Source: Lantana camara (Eukaryota; Streptophyta; Magnoliopsida; Lamiales; Verbenaceae). Taken from it: a DNA stretch of 64,000 nucleotides. Every line of letters begins with the position of its first letter. Positions within the stretch are counted from its first letter, which is position 1. The translations under genes and the position numbers were made by a program. The DNA lies in assembly GCA_037501455.1 (NCBI GenBank), contig CM074864.1:29568001-29632000 (forward strand). Reading direction: 5' to 3'. The notes beneath the pieces are model-generated. The model searched no databases and was not told the origin of the DNA. It saw nothing but the letters and a program-made list of their open reading frames with translations. Positions 1 to 10,624 of the stretch are shown here, piece after piece.

Positions 1-203
1 CCTACTCGGAATTGCGAAGGAATAAAGGTGCTGAACTCCCAGTACAAGGTTGCGATCAGATCCATAGGTGGTACTGCGAATGAATTTTATCCTTAATTCG
101 GTTGGAAGAGTTGGAACATCGCGGTCATAAACTCCTTGGCATTGAAGGATGGACAAGGATGTGGTTGAGAAGGTCGATTGTAGTTTTACCGATGTGGTAG
201 CAT
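1..203 (-). pseudogene. gag: 5' end of decayed gag of element E
   Basis: On the minus strand an ATG at 203-201 lies one base after a good acceptor-like sequence (GATTTTCAG|G). Its first residues (Met-Leu-Pro-His-Arg) resemble the gag starts of G (Met-Ser-Pro-Arg-Arg) and A (Met-Pro-Pro-Arg). A TAA follows as codon 6, and further stops appear before the sequence leaves the window on the left. No capsid domain can be seen in the part present. The call rests mainly on its place downstream of the LTR and primer-binding site of E. It is almost certainly non-functional. Confidence 0.5.
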
Positions 204-475
204 CCTGAAAATCTCAACAACTACAATATAGATATGTGCATGCCGATTAGTAAGTGCATATGTCACATAATTAAGTCAATTAAGAGCAATCAAGAAATGC
301 GGTGAATAACGTAATATAAAATCAACAAAGTGATAGAATTTTCAAATGCATAACAGAGCAAACCGTGAAGCAAATGTACACATAACCAAATTGTCCTATG
401 TCATTCGACCTGGATAGACACGACACGACTCTGAACCCCGGTTTGGCAACCTGGGGATCTGATACCACATTAGGA
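204..475 (-). other. untranslated leader of element E between 5' LTR and gag
   Basis: Non-coding leader on the minus strand between the inner edge of the 5' LTR (476) and the gag start. It contains the primer-binding site and its hairpin, listed separately. The stretch around 395-435 (CGACCTGGATAGACACGACA on the plus strand) recurs at the same place in the leaders of B, C and G, so it is a conserved part of this element group. Confidence 0.75.
436..467 (-). promoter_or_regulatory. tRNA-iMet primer-binding site and adjacent hairpin, element E
   Basis: The reverse complement of 456-467 reads TGGTATCAGATC, an 11/12 match to the usual plant initiator-Met tRNA primer site. It starts 8 bases inside the LTR edge. 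Just downstream (436-456) CCCC.GGTT pairs with AACC.GGGG around a short loop. The LTR edge, spacing and primer match together make this the inner end of the 5' LTR of a minus-strand element. Confidence 0.85.
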
Positions 476-720
476 TGTAGCTCCCTGCACGGTGGGTCAC
501 CACATCCCCCGTACCTAAGCCCAATCCACGTACGAGATGGCAAACCTGTACATTAACCAAGGAGAGGCGAAGGGGAGATAGACAAACTCACTCCTAAGCT
601 AGGCGGGAAGTAGACCTTGACTTCACAAAACCAACAACCAAAACCAAGTGCGGGCGCATGAACGTATCATAAAATAATTCATACATAAATAGGTGATGGG
701 TTCAACTAGCATAGATACCT
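476..720 (-). repeat. element E 5' LTR, inner part
   Basis: Starts TGTAGCTCCC directly next to the primer-binding site. It is interrupted at 720 by the solo LTR D. The LTR resumes at 37692 after the TACCT target duplication (716-720 and 37687-37691) and ends at 39255, for a total of about 1.8 kb. It is much shorter than its relatives because a stretch covering the second intron and exon 2 is missing. Confidence 0.85.
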
Positions 721-866
721 TGTAACACCCTACACGGAGGGCCCCACATCCTCCGCACCGTGAGTCCGATCAACCCATGAAATGGAAAATCCATACATGA
801 ACTAAACTCACAGCGAACGGAGACTAAACAAAAGCAACCCTGTGTTAGGCTGGACTAGACCCTGTA
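721..866 (-). repeat. solo LTR D, first segment
   Basis: Begins TGTAACACCC after the target duplication TACCT (716-720). It is split by B and C and resumes at 35130. The assembled D is about 2.7 kb, begins TG, ends CA and has matching 5-bp duplications at its outer ends. No primer site, polypurine tract or coding sequence lies between, so D is a solo LTR left by LTR-LTR recombination. Orientation is inferred from its terminal resemblance to B and C. Confidence 0.88.
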
Positions 867-3800
867 TGTAACACCCGCGACGATAGGCGCCACATCCCCC
901 GCACTACAAGTCTAGTCCACACGTGAAATTGAAAATCCAGCATAAACCGGACTCATAGCGAACTGGTGACAAAAAAAAAAAAAAAAAAAAAAAATCCCTG
1001 GCTAGGCGGAATCTAACCCGGTACCAATTAATTCAACAACTTGACGAGTGCAATGCGAAAGCGATTAATAATAATTTATCACAACAAAAGCTCAACATAA
1101 ACAACACTGGCTTCAAGCCTTAAATCCAAAAACATAATTAACTTTAACATGCACCTAACGACGGGTTCAACTAGGCATGAAACCTGTCCCGAATCAATTT
1201 TTAACAGTAATTAATAATTGGCACACAGGCCCAAATACATAATAAGATACAAATAGTATGCAATGCGACTCAAGTGTACATGTGAGACTTGAACGAATAC
1301 TAAGAGTTGACTCCCGCCTAGCACAACCTGCAAGAAAACTGAGAAGAGTGGGAAAGAGGGGTCAGTCTCTAGAAGACTTAGTGAGCAGGAGCTGTACGTA
1401 TATAAAAACAAGCACATGCAAGTCATAAATCCGGAGCAAAGTTTTATTGAAATTAGTTCCCGAGAAGGGCAAGAAATAGATTAGCAACGCTCGGACTTTA
1501 TGACTAATTCATATTAAATTCATTAAGTTCATAATGCATGAATAATCATAATGGCTCAGCGAGTGAGCGTGCATAATCTCCAACCAAACTTCGACCGTGT
1601 ACAATGAACATGACATAATACTTTGAATACGTGATCATGTAATAATAAATTATACACGCGAGACATAAAACATGAGACTTAAGCGTTTGGGCAATCCGTG
1701 TCCCGGCCTTCCCACACGGTACATAACAATAATAACATGAACATAATCATAATCATGAAAATAAGTTCCATCCTTCTCCCTCTATAATGGTCGGGCCTGT
1801 AGACCCGAGCCATTCCATAATAATATCCAGATGGGGGCTTATGACTCCTACCCGCTCCTTCGATGGGTTAACCATCGGCTCAAGACTAACTCACCTTCCA
1901 CACTACACGGTCGCGTGACAGATTCTCAATGAGTACTTTGTGCAATGGCTTAGCTATACGTCGGCCTGATGCCGAACAGGTCTCCATTCACACATTTCCT
2001 CGGGGCCAATACGTGTGCATGATCAATGTGCATAATCTCGCCAAAACATTTCAAGTCATGACAATCATAATACGTTCCATTTCATAAATCATGAAAAAAG
2101 GTTTACTCGATAAAGAATTACTCGATGCCTTTACTTTGAAATCAATATATATGTATACTTTAGGTTTTTGGCCAAAACTTATCACATAAAGGCTGTAGGG
2201 TTTATTACTTATCTAGAACGAAAACACCCTCACCTGGAAGACGACAATACAAGAATACAAGCTAGGCCGTGTGCTTATTGGTCACGATATCTCCACCCCG
2301 GAGATGAACTGTACAAGAAAAGGAATATTGTGTACTCGTGAGATACGACTCAATATGACACCACATAAGACGCACGGCATGCTTATGAGATGGTGTAACG
2401 TGTCATGAGATGATTTAATATGAAATAAAGCATAAGTATGTCATGGAAGGGTGTGATCATGTTGATATGCTCAATTACTCACACGAATTCAATTCATATA
2501 TTAATCACGAATTCAAATAATCAAACTTAAGCAAATAAAAACCAAAGAGTGGAAAATAAGAGCATAATTATCAATTAAGCAAGCATATAATTCATATAAG
2601 TCACATACGGGAGCCAAGGAAGTGAAAGGAATGCAATAAGAGGGGTTTTGGTGAAGTTTGGCAAAAGTTGACAATTTTCGGAAATGTACAAGTTGTGGAA
2701 AAATAGGAATATCTTAAGTTCTAGAAGTGGAAACGGGGTTTTGTTTGTTGGATATGAAAATAGACACATAGAACTTTAAAATGATATATGGCCCGAATTC
2801 TAGTTCTAAACCAGGAGAAAATGGCATTAGCTTGAAGTTAGGTGAGTGCAGTTTGTTGGGAAAATGGCGACACCTAAAAGAATTGACTATATCTCAAAAA
2901 ATAGAAAAGATATTGAGGTTATTTCAATTGGAGATTGTTCTAGACTTCTAGAGGTTTCCAACGGGTTCAAAAATTAGGTCAATCGGAGTTTGTATGAGGG
3001 AGAAACACCCGTTTGAAAAATGGTCTGAAAACCCAAACGGGCGTTTGGGAGCTCTCGGGTCAAAATTTTGGGAAGTGAAACGGGCGTCTTGGAAATGAAC
3101 TGAAAAGCCAAACGGGAGTTTGGCATGCCGCTTGGCAAAAAAACCAGTGGAAAAATAGGGCTATGCATGGGAATTGGCTCCCAAGCCTTCCCAACACAAA
3201 ATCAATGCAAGAAATCAACTCAAAACTATCATATAACTCATATACTTCATTTTTACTTCAAGTGATCCAAGATAACATGCTTAAATCATGAAGAATTCGT
3301 CCATCAAACCCCATAAAAACCATGTTGTCCAATCTTCCATGTAAGCCAAGATTTCATGCAAGTCTTCATGTTTAATTGTTCTAAGCATGCTTCTAACCAC
3401 AAGTAACCAAGGAATAACATCAAGATTCACAAACCCTACTTCATACATAACCTAAGAGACTCATATAATTAATTCCTCTACCTTAAAATGAAGAGAGAAA
3501 GGATAAAATGATGAGATGATGATGATGCTCCAATTTATGCAACTTTCCTCCTTGAATTTAAGCTTAAGATGATGAAATCTTCCTCCCTTCTCTTCTTGGT
3601 GTTTCTCTAGTTTTTTAGTGTGTGTGTGTGTGTGACGGGAGTGAGAATGGGATGGGTGTGTGTTCTTGCAATTGTGATACAATGTATAATGTATGTAATG
3701 AAATATAAGTATAGATATATGATATATATGTATAAAGGTAATAAAGTAGAAATATCATATATATTATATGTATATAATCACTTAGTGCTCATTAATATAT

Positions 3801-4166
3801 ACAAATATAATGAATGTGAGTTTGAAAGTGTATAAAAGTTATATATGAATATATATATATTACATGCTAATGATCAATTACATGAATTGAATGAGAATAG
3901 AAATATAAATCTTCTGAAGTTTAGTTTAAGTATAAAGAGAGATAGATATATGTATATAAAATTACATGTCTCTTGCATGAGTGAATAATACAAATGAAAT
4001 GTTATGTAATGGAATTACAATTAACATGATCACATAAACAAATAGGCAATTAATCACATAATCACTTGGTCACATAATATAATTTAAGCACGCTTAATAA
4101 ATCTATCTCCCAAACCCACACGTGTGGCGCGCTTACCTGAATAATTTGAACATGCGGGGCGTTACA
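867..4166 (-). repeat. element B 3' LTR (left copy)
   Basis: TGTAACACCC...GTTACA. It aligns by eye over its whole length with 22198-26048, with only scattered substitutions. On the minus strand it holds, in order: a possible exon-1 end at 3482 (AAG|GTAGAG, a weak donor), a predicted intron 2309-3481 with the palindrome cluster, a 75-nt predicted exon 2234-2308 (TTGTACAG before it, CCAG|GTGAGG after), and an intron ending at TTGCAG (1328-1334). A poly-A run lies near 971-994. Confidence 0.92.
3007..3123 (-). repeat. palindrome cluster in predicted intron 1, B left LTR
   Basis: Near-palindromes built on CAAACGGGCGTTTG: 3034-3047, with variants at about 3007-3015, 3078-3090 and 3109-3123. The six-base arms CAAACG and CGTTTG are complementary. 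The right LTR has the same cluster at about 24348-24466 with several arm substitutions. Confidence 0.8.
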
Positions 4167-4182
4167 ACCTCTCCCCCTTAAA
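4167..4182 (-). promoter_or_regulatory. polypurine tract of element B
   Basis: The reverse complement reads TTTAAGGGGGAGAGGT directly before the 3' LTR. This is the plus-strand priming site expected at this place in an LTR retrotransposon. The same tract is seen in C, F, G and H. Confidence 0.9.
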
Positions 4183-4788
4183 ATGAACCTGTCATCAGGT
4201 CCACCGCCTCGAGTGCTGGACTCTTAAGCAACTCTCCCGTGTTCATCCCACGCGGGTTATCAACTCCCCGCCAGGAATTAGTTCGGAAAAGGTCTTGAAG
4301 CAACAAAGGGTCTTCAATTGTTGCGAAGTCACGACCCTTAACTCACCGGAACTTACCCACTCGAAAAACTAAACCAAGTGAGAGCAAGTTAAACAAGTAG
4401 CAAACAACAACAAGAGAGCCCCGTCTCTCAAACAAGCAACGAGAGAACCCCGTCTCTCAAACAAGCAAAGAGAGAACCTCGTCTCTCAAACAAGAAAAGA
4501 TCTCGTCTCCCGAACAAACAACGAGAGAGCCCCGTCTCTCAAACAAGCAAAGAGAGAGAAACTCTAAACACATCAGAAAAGGCTCAACACCCCAAGGCAC
4601 GAAGCAAGCACCAATACATACATACGGTCACGTTACACACAAGCACACAAGAAGCAATTAATACAATTAGTAATCAGGACAGATAGCATCACAAAATTGT
4701 TCAAATTACAGTTGCATGTATGTATATACCATGAATGCTTGATGTACCGTACATCGAAGAATTAAAATTGATGATGATCTTGTTGCTT
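4183..4788 (-). other. 3' part of the non-coding interior of element B
   Basis: No open reading frame with recognisable content. It contains the tandem hairpin repeat listed separately and ends at the GTGTG target site used by element A (4789-4793). The interior resumes at 19298. Confidence 0.75.
4411..4565 (-). repeat. tandem repeat with internal inverted arms in B interior
   Basis: About five imperfect copies of a unit near 29 bp on the plus strand, each containing GAGAGA(G/A)CCCCGTCTCTC followed by AAACAAGCAA. The arms GAGA and TCTC make every copy a small hairpin. The fourth copy is degraded. It resembles a CRISPR array only superficially: units are contiguous and there are no unique spacers. 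Confidence 0.75.
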
Positions 4789-5874
4789 GTGTGTGTAACA
4801 GCCCAAAACAGGGCCTGGATGAAAACAGTAAGTTAAGGGCATTGGTAAAGCGTTTATAGACCGTGATCCAACTTTTTGAATCATCATGCATTGCATTCTT
4901 ACATGAAATTTGTGCTCGTATATGATCTGACATGTTTTAAGGGGGAATTCTTGACCTTTGATACAGTTTACTATTCATAACCCGAGCCTACCTTGTTCAT
5001 ATTGCTACTCGAACCCTAGAGGTTCATCACACATGTTTCCCAATCATTTGAACTTGTTTCTCGAGCTCAGAAAGTCTTTCTTGAACCATAAGGGTATTTT
5101 TGGAACTTACCGACCAAAGTTACTATTCATCAGAAAATGAGCTTTTGATTCTGATACCTTTTCCTACCCAAGTTACAGTCGAATCGATCCTTGAGTCGAG
5201 ACGAGTCTTTTGAAATCATTCTTGGCTTGGAAATCCATTCTGGAACTTTGTTTTATTGAAAACGTTTTTGAAAACCCTAGTTTACTATTCCTTTTACGAA
5301 CGGTTTTCATTCGGAAAATGTTTTCTCTTCGGATTTGCACTACTTGAGCTATTTCAAGATTTTGAGATGTTTTACAACTCTTTATTCAAACCCTAGCTTG
5401 AAATTTTGAAGCGTACGTTCGTACGTGAGAATTCACTATTCATCCTACGTTTTTAACTTTTTAACGGCAAAACGTTTTATAGTCGATTTTGGACTCAAAA
5501 CGCTTCTCGATTTATTTCTTGAATTTTGGAAGCAATCCGGACTTGAAAATCATTCTAGAAAGTCATTTTTCACTCATGTTGAGTTTCGAGCTCAAAACTT
5601 TTATTCATTAAAACTAATGTATCTTTCAAACGGTAAATCTGATTTCGACGAATGAATATGCGTTTCGAAGCTAATTTTCTTGCCGTCGGAATGGTTATAC
5701 TTCCAGCCACTTACCCTCGAGTCTTGGGCAATGAAATTACAGAAATACCCCCAGCAGTCCCATTTTACCTTCATAATCCCTAAAGCTTCTAGAAGATACA
5801 AGTGGATGAACTCTTGGTTTGCTCTCCTACCCTTCTCCATATTTTATTTCCAAGGTGAAGGGCTTCTCTTCAAC

Positions 5875-5883
5875 TATAAATAG
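5875..5883 (+). promoter_or_regulatory. TATA box of the A 5' LTR
   Basis: TATAAATAG in a pyrimidine-rich setting, identical in the 3' LTR. Transcription would start about 30 bases downstream, near 5910, just before the first predicted splice donor at 5986. Position and consensus are good, but the start site is inferred. Confidence 0.7.
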
Positions 5884-6783
5884 AGGGCTCATGGCATTTC
5901 ATTCCTTGCTCAAAGTTGTGTTAACAACACCCTTTCTTCTCTCCCTCTCCCCCTCTTTGCCGTCGGCACCCCCCTTTGTAGCTAGGTTAGTTTGTTTTGT
6001 TTTTATGTTATGTTAGTTTAGTTTATGTTTTTATGTTATGATATGTTTATATTATGTTTAGGTTGGGTCTTAGGGTCTTCCCTAAGCCATATAGGATTTT
6101 ATTTTATGCAATTATTATATAGTTTTCATGATATGTTTGAATAGTTGTTTATATGTTTTAATTGTTTAGTATATGCTTGAATATGTTATGAATTGCTCTA
6201 GTATATGCTATGATCATGTGATATGGTTGTTATATTATAAGAATTGATGCATGATTATGGAATTTGAATTATGTTCATGCATGCTAGCTAATGGAATAGT
6301 GATTTACAATTTATTATGTCACAACTTGTTACATGTTGGTATTGAATTAAATTGTTACATGTTACATGCCTAAAGGTTTATGATATATGATATGATATGA
6401 TATGATATATGTTGTGACATGTTGTCACATTGTTATATGATTCTTGAATTATGAATTGAGCTTATGATATGATATGGATTAATGGAATAGTGCCTTGATC
6501 ATATGTTATACACTTTAATAGTGTCACATGTTATAACCTAAGATAGATTAGTGTTTCATAACTTGATCTTATGCCTTAATTGGATCTCTTAACCATAGGT
6601 TATACCTTTAACCTAGATCACACTTGATTATTATAACATGAACTTGAAACTATAGGTTATAATCAAGATCATAATTTAATTAGGGTGTGTGTGTGTGTGC
6701 ATGCCGTGTCTGTGTGTATGTGTTCGTGCATGGTGTGGGTGTGTGTGTATAGTAAGGGTTTGACCCGACCCTTTGACTCGACA

Positions 6784-6873
6784 TGTTAATAGTAACCTGT
6801 GAATAGTAACTGTGAATAGTAATCGTGAATAGTAATCTGGAATAGTACTTTTGAATAGTGCTTTTAAATAGTA
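6784..6873 (+). repeat. 12-bp minisatellite in A 5' LTR
   Basis: Seven or eight imperfect copies of GTGAATAGTAAY. The 3' LTR copy (about 17145-17223) has fewer units, so the array changed length after insertion. It lies in the predicted first intron. Confidence 0.8.
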
Positions 6874-7230
6874 AAAATGAAATAAAACTTGTGCTTTCCT
6901 AATAGACATTTGCACCTAGGGTTTCCATATCCAGGGTCTAAAATGTGTTTTCAAAATGTGTTTTCTTTCGTGGACTTGTTTTATAACTTAAGGTTTGCGA
7001 TAGGATTCATAATTTGACTAAAGCTTACTCGGTTATAGTAAGATCATAATCTCACGTTAAGAGTAACTCACTTTGACGTATTCCTTTGTGTGTTACCTTT
7101 CTTGAATACCTTAAATGGTATTACTCTCTTGTGTTACATGTTCCTTGTTCATTTGTTTCATGCATTTCATATGCATCTTGGTTAGTAGTAGGTCTTAGTT
7201 CTTAAGCTCACTCTAGTACACCACCTACAG

Positions 7231-7299
7231 GAGTTAAAGTTGAGCACTGGGATCCCCAGGGCACCGCATAATCTGTCTACCTACCTTTGTTACTGATAG
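7231..7299 (+). other. predicted 69-nt leader exon in A 5' LTR
   Basis: Flanked by an acceptor-like CACCTACAG (ends 7230) and a donor GATAG|GTGAGG (GT at 7300-7301). The 3' LTR has the same element at 17579-17647. Comparable 52-89 nt segments with the same flanks lie at the equivalent place in LTRs of B, C, D, F, G, H, I and J. The exon status is inferred from sequence. Confidence 0.55.
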
Positions 7300-7925
7300 G
7301 TGAGGTGAAGTTATAAATGTTTTCCAACTGGAACCACGATTATACTATCGTATCATATGTTTTGAAATTCAAAGCTAAACCTCGTTTTGAACTATCCCTT
7401 TTATCGGGACATTCTCTTGAAAGGATCATTCATACTTTAATAGTATACCTTGATCTACAGTACATGTTTTCCAAAGTTCTGCATTCTTGTTCAAAGACAG
7501 TTACATGTTCTGCATATGTTTTCAAAGTACAGTTTACAGACAGAATCACATGTTTTCAGACAGAATCATATGTTTTACAGACAGCATCATATGTTACAGT
7601 TACAGTTTCACATGTTATAGTTAGCATACTGGAGTGATACTCTTGTCACTGCTAATCTTAAATGCAAGCATACAGTTTACAGTTTGGGCCCGGCGGTTAT
7701 GCGTGGAGGTGATGCTCGGGAGGTGAGCGCCAACGACATCACCAATACCGGCCGCCACACTTAGACTATTGACACCGACTTTTAACAGGAGGTTTGTTAA
7801 GTCAGGACAATCTGTCTGGGAACGGACAGCAAATATATTCCCATTACATGTTTACAGGTCGCCTAGGGCTAGCTACCCGAAGTGACAACCGGTGGAGGAT
7901 GGTGCATGTTTGTATGTGTTGGTAA

Positions 7926-8078
7926 GAGTTGTTGTTGACCTTGGCCCAATGATCTACTGTGTGCGGAGTTATTGTTGATCTTGGTCCGATGCTCTACTTT
8001 ATGTGGGGTTATTGTTGATCTTGGTCCGATACTCTACTATACGTGGAATTATTGTTGATCCTGGTCCGATGCTCTACC
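7926..8078 (+). repeat. 40-bp tandem repeat in A 5' LTR
   Basis: Nearly four copies of a 40-bp unit containing TTGTTGATCTTGGTCCGAT and CTCTACT. The same array sits at about 18273-18426 in the 3' LTR. It falls in the predicted second intron. Confidence 0.85.
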
Positions 8079-8953
8079 AAATCATGTTTTCTGGAGTAAG
8101 GATGGAGGAGCCTAGCTTGCGGGCAAAATTCTATTTCATAAAGGATGGTTCATATCTAGAAAAGTTCACTTTACCCTTATCCCATTTTATGAAAGAACTA
8201 TGAACCATCAGCAGCATATGTGTGCGCGTGTGATAGCATTCATGAAAATGTTTTATAACGTGCATTCTTTTACAGCATCGCATTCAAAGAGTTTTATCAA
8301 CCGAACTTGTTTCAAGTTCTTCTTTAAAGCATTGCATTAACAGTTCCAAACTTTACTTCAAGTTCTTCATCACTCAGCACTTTCTTTTAAGTATTCCCTC
8401 ACTTAGTCCTTTTGACTAATATCTCTCCCGTTTTCTTGCCTCGTGGTTTCAGGTCTTGCAGCCGCAGTCTACAGGTATCTTGAAGCTCTAGATTGTCATT
8501 TTTGTTTCAGTCAGGACTTAGTATTACTTCCTTTTGTGTCCTGCATATGTTTTATGGCTGCATCACTTTATACTTCTGTATATGTTTTTGAATACTTGAG
8601 TATATTTGTTATACTTTTTCTGCTACTCTGTTACCGATACATTGAACTTTGTTATATCGGTACCTATATGTGAATCTGTTACATGTTCTGATATGCCGAG
8701 TCTCTCTTACACGATCAATATGTTCTTGCTTGTTACATGCCATCACGCACATGTTTTGAAAAGTTTTAAAATACTCTGATTTTCCGCTGCATAGCCACAT
8801 CGTTTACATGTATAGTTCTGAGATAGACAGCCGTTCGCTGGAGTATTTCTTGAGTGATGGCTCACACCATTACTTGAGAGGTGCTTCAGTGCGGGGGTTG
8901 AGACGCCGCTCTCCTCTTGTTCTAGTACGGGTAGGGGCGTTACAGCCCTGAGG

Positions 8954-8993
8954 TGGTATCAGAGCATCGGGTTAAGTAAGAAGAGACTTAACC
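8954..8993 (+). promoter_or_regulatory. primer-binding site and adjacent hairpin, element A
   Basis: TGGTATCAGAGC (8954-8965) matches the complement of plant initiator-Met tRNA 3' end. Four bases later GGTTAAGT (8970-8977) pairs perfectly with ACTTAACC (8986-8993) around an 8-nt loop. A hairpin of different sequence occupies this spot in the other elements. Confidence 0.9.
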
Positions 8994-9132
8994 TAGATTT
9001 CTCTCATGTTGAATCATGGATTGTTCACGCATTGCATCCAGGATCATTCTCATATTGCATCGAGACAGGATTATTGGGGATTGCATGGTTCTGTTATCTG
9101 GATTTCATATCTGTGGTATCTTCTGTATAGCT

Positions 9133-9813
9133 ATGGCAGTTCAGCCACACCAGGATCCTAATCAGCAGATGGATGAGGCTTTCTTTGAGCAGTTTGAGGC
9201 CCCGCGTACTGTGGCAGTTTCTCGCCGTGGAGGCACTCGTTTCTATACCTGGCGCAGGTCTAGGAATAGTGGCAGGCCTGGGTATTCCTATCCTAACAGA
9301 GTTGTGCACTATCTCGAGTCTGAGAGAGATGGTTACTTCCGGGAGTATCAGAGGACCCGTGAGGTCAGGTTGGAGTCTATGCGCCATCAGGATCAGTCAC
9401 TGCAGTACCAGATTGATAGGGACATCGCTCGTGAGCATGCTGCAGAGATGACTCATATTGCTGATCAGAGGGCTGCTCGTATTACTGAGCTGGAGGCAGA
9501 TCTTATGCAGATGACTATTGATCACGACACCTCTATGGAGCGTCACCAGCACTACCGTGCCCGCGTAAGAGCTCGCCTGTATGATACCTATCACTTATCC
9601 GATGAGCAGGCAGTTGAGGAGGTCGAGGGTCAGGATGTCAGTCAGGCTTCTCAGGAGCCCGAGCCTATGCAGGAGCAGTCTGATGGAGGCGATGGAGGAT
9701 CTGATGATGATGATGATGGCGGAGATGAGCCAGCAGGTCACGGACAGGGTGAGGTCGTTGCTGTTTCTGATGACACCACCAAGGGTTCTCTGGACCACAG
9801 TTATCAGGGTTGA
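9133..9813 (+). CDS. accessory ORF upstream of gag, unknown function
   Basis: Encodes 226 residues from the ATG at 9133. The frame is open from 9016, which would add 39 hydrophobic residues. I prefer 9133 because it has a good plant start context (GCTATGG) and lies two bases after an acceptor-like TCTTCTGTATAG. I recognise no known domain. Visible features are an Arg/Gly/Tyr-rich basic stretch at about residues 27-55, a long charged helical region with coiled-coil-like Glu/Arg/Leu spacing at about 60-170, and a very acidic tail with a run of five Asp near residue 195. It lies between primer site and gag, where most chromoviruses have no gene. The frame is fully intact although gag and pol are damaged. 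It could be an RNA- or protein-binding accessory protein or a captured host fragment. Confidence 0.65.
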   Translation: MAVQPHQDPNQQMDEAFFEQFEAPRTVAVSRRGGTRFYTWRRSRNSGRPGYSYPNRVVHYLESERDGYFREYQRTREVRLESMRHQDQSLQYQIDRDIAREHAAEMTHIADQRAARITELEADLMQMTIDHDTSMERHQHYRARVRARLYDTYHLSDEQAVEEVEGQDVSQASQEPEPMQEQSDGGDGGSDDDDDGGDEPAGHGQGEVVAVSDDTTKGSLDHSYQG

Positions 9814-10624
9814 TTGCTGATGGGAGGTTTTCTGTATATAGTACTGATGCATATATATCTATCTATGGATGGCGGACGTATAGCCGGGACAGTTCAGGAC
9901 TGACTTGTGGATGAGGGGATGTATAGCTATGGTAGATGATCCCCGACTTTTGGAAACACGGATGACGGTTCAGATGACTTGGTACCTACTAGGTTATTTT
10001 CAGCAGGGTTGGACGGATTGGTAAGGCCTGTAAGGGAGTCAACTCGATAGTATCGGGTCCTCCCCATTTTGAATTAATACTGTTAACATGTGGCCTGTAG
10101 TAAATTTTACCAAACCTTGCACAGTTATAACACTTTCGGCTTTATGTTGAATATCTATTTACTGCTTTCCATAACTGTCATTGCATGAGTCTTAGAGTTG
10201 CTTCAAGATACCATTAGGACCATTGATAGGATCATGCCATTTCATTTATTGATAGCATGCTGATATTCTTGTTGTTGGATATGTTGATCATACTTCTGAT
10301 CATGTTACAGTTCTTGTTGATATGATGGTACACGTTCTGTTCCCGTTTACATGTTGATCATGTTTTGGGATATGTTGTACATGTTTCTGAAATATTGATA
10401 TGTTACCCGAGCTTCTGTTCCTGTTTATATGTTGTCTGACAGTTGTTTCTGATTATATGATATGTTTGGAGATCTTGAATCTTTTATGTTGTTATGGGAA
10501 TGTGTTGTTCTCGTACTTATATGTGACTACAAGGGAATGTGAATACGTGGTTACGGATTCTGTGAATCATTATATGTCATGCATCGAATATATGTATCTG
10601 AATGCTTGTGAATTCAGTAACAAT
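9814..10624 (+). other. non-coding spacer between accessory ORF and gag in A
   Basis: TG- and AT-rich sequence with many ATGTTGATCATG-type repeats. The gag frame is open back to 10400, but those 75 residues are hydrophobic, Cys- and Tyr-rich and unlike gag, so I treat 10400-10624 as untranslated. An acceptor-like GAATTCAG ends at 10617, seven bases before the gag ATG. Confidence 0.65.

Larger units (their letters stand above)
4794..8944 (+). repeat. element A 5' LTR
   Basis: TGTAACAGCC...GTTACA, followed 9 bases later by the primer-binding site. A TATA box at 5875 puts U3 at about 1.1 kb, so R plus U5 would be about 3 kb. Predicted leader features: donor CTAG|GTTAGT at 5986, acceptor CTACAG at 7230, exon 7231-7299, donor GATAG|GTGAGG at 7300, acceptor GGTTTCAG at 8452. 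Confidence 0.95.

Noticed and set aside
3620..3645. GT microsatellite and nearby AT repeats as possible Z-DNA or promoter element
   Set aside because: Simple repeats shared by both B LTRs; nothing beyond ordinary microsatellite content supports a function.
4411..4565. CRISPR-like array of short repeats
   Set aside because: Units are contiguous, degenerate and lack unique spacers, and the setting is a plant retrotransposon core. It is a tandem repeat.
7317..7637. 106-codon plus-strand ORF present in both LTRs of A
   Set aside because: Identical in both LTRs simply because the LTRs are near-identical. The composition follows the repeated CATATGTTTTCAGACAG-type sequence and no domain is visible. 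It lies in predicted intron 2.
10400..10624. Extra 75 N-terminal residues of gag in element A with a membrane-like stretch
   Set aside because: The segment is open only by chance: hydrophobic, Cys/Tyr-rich composition unlike gag, and the Pro/Arg-rich gag start at 10625 matches that of G. No sign of a real signal peptide in related gag proteins.
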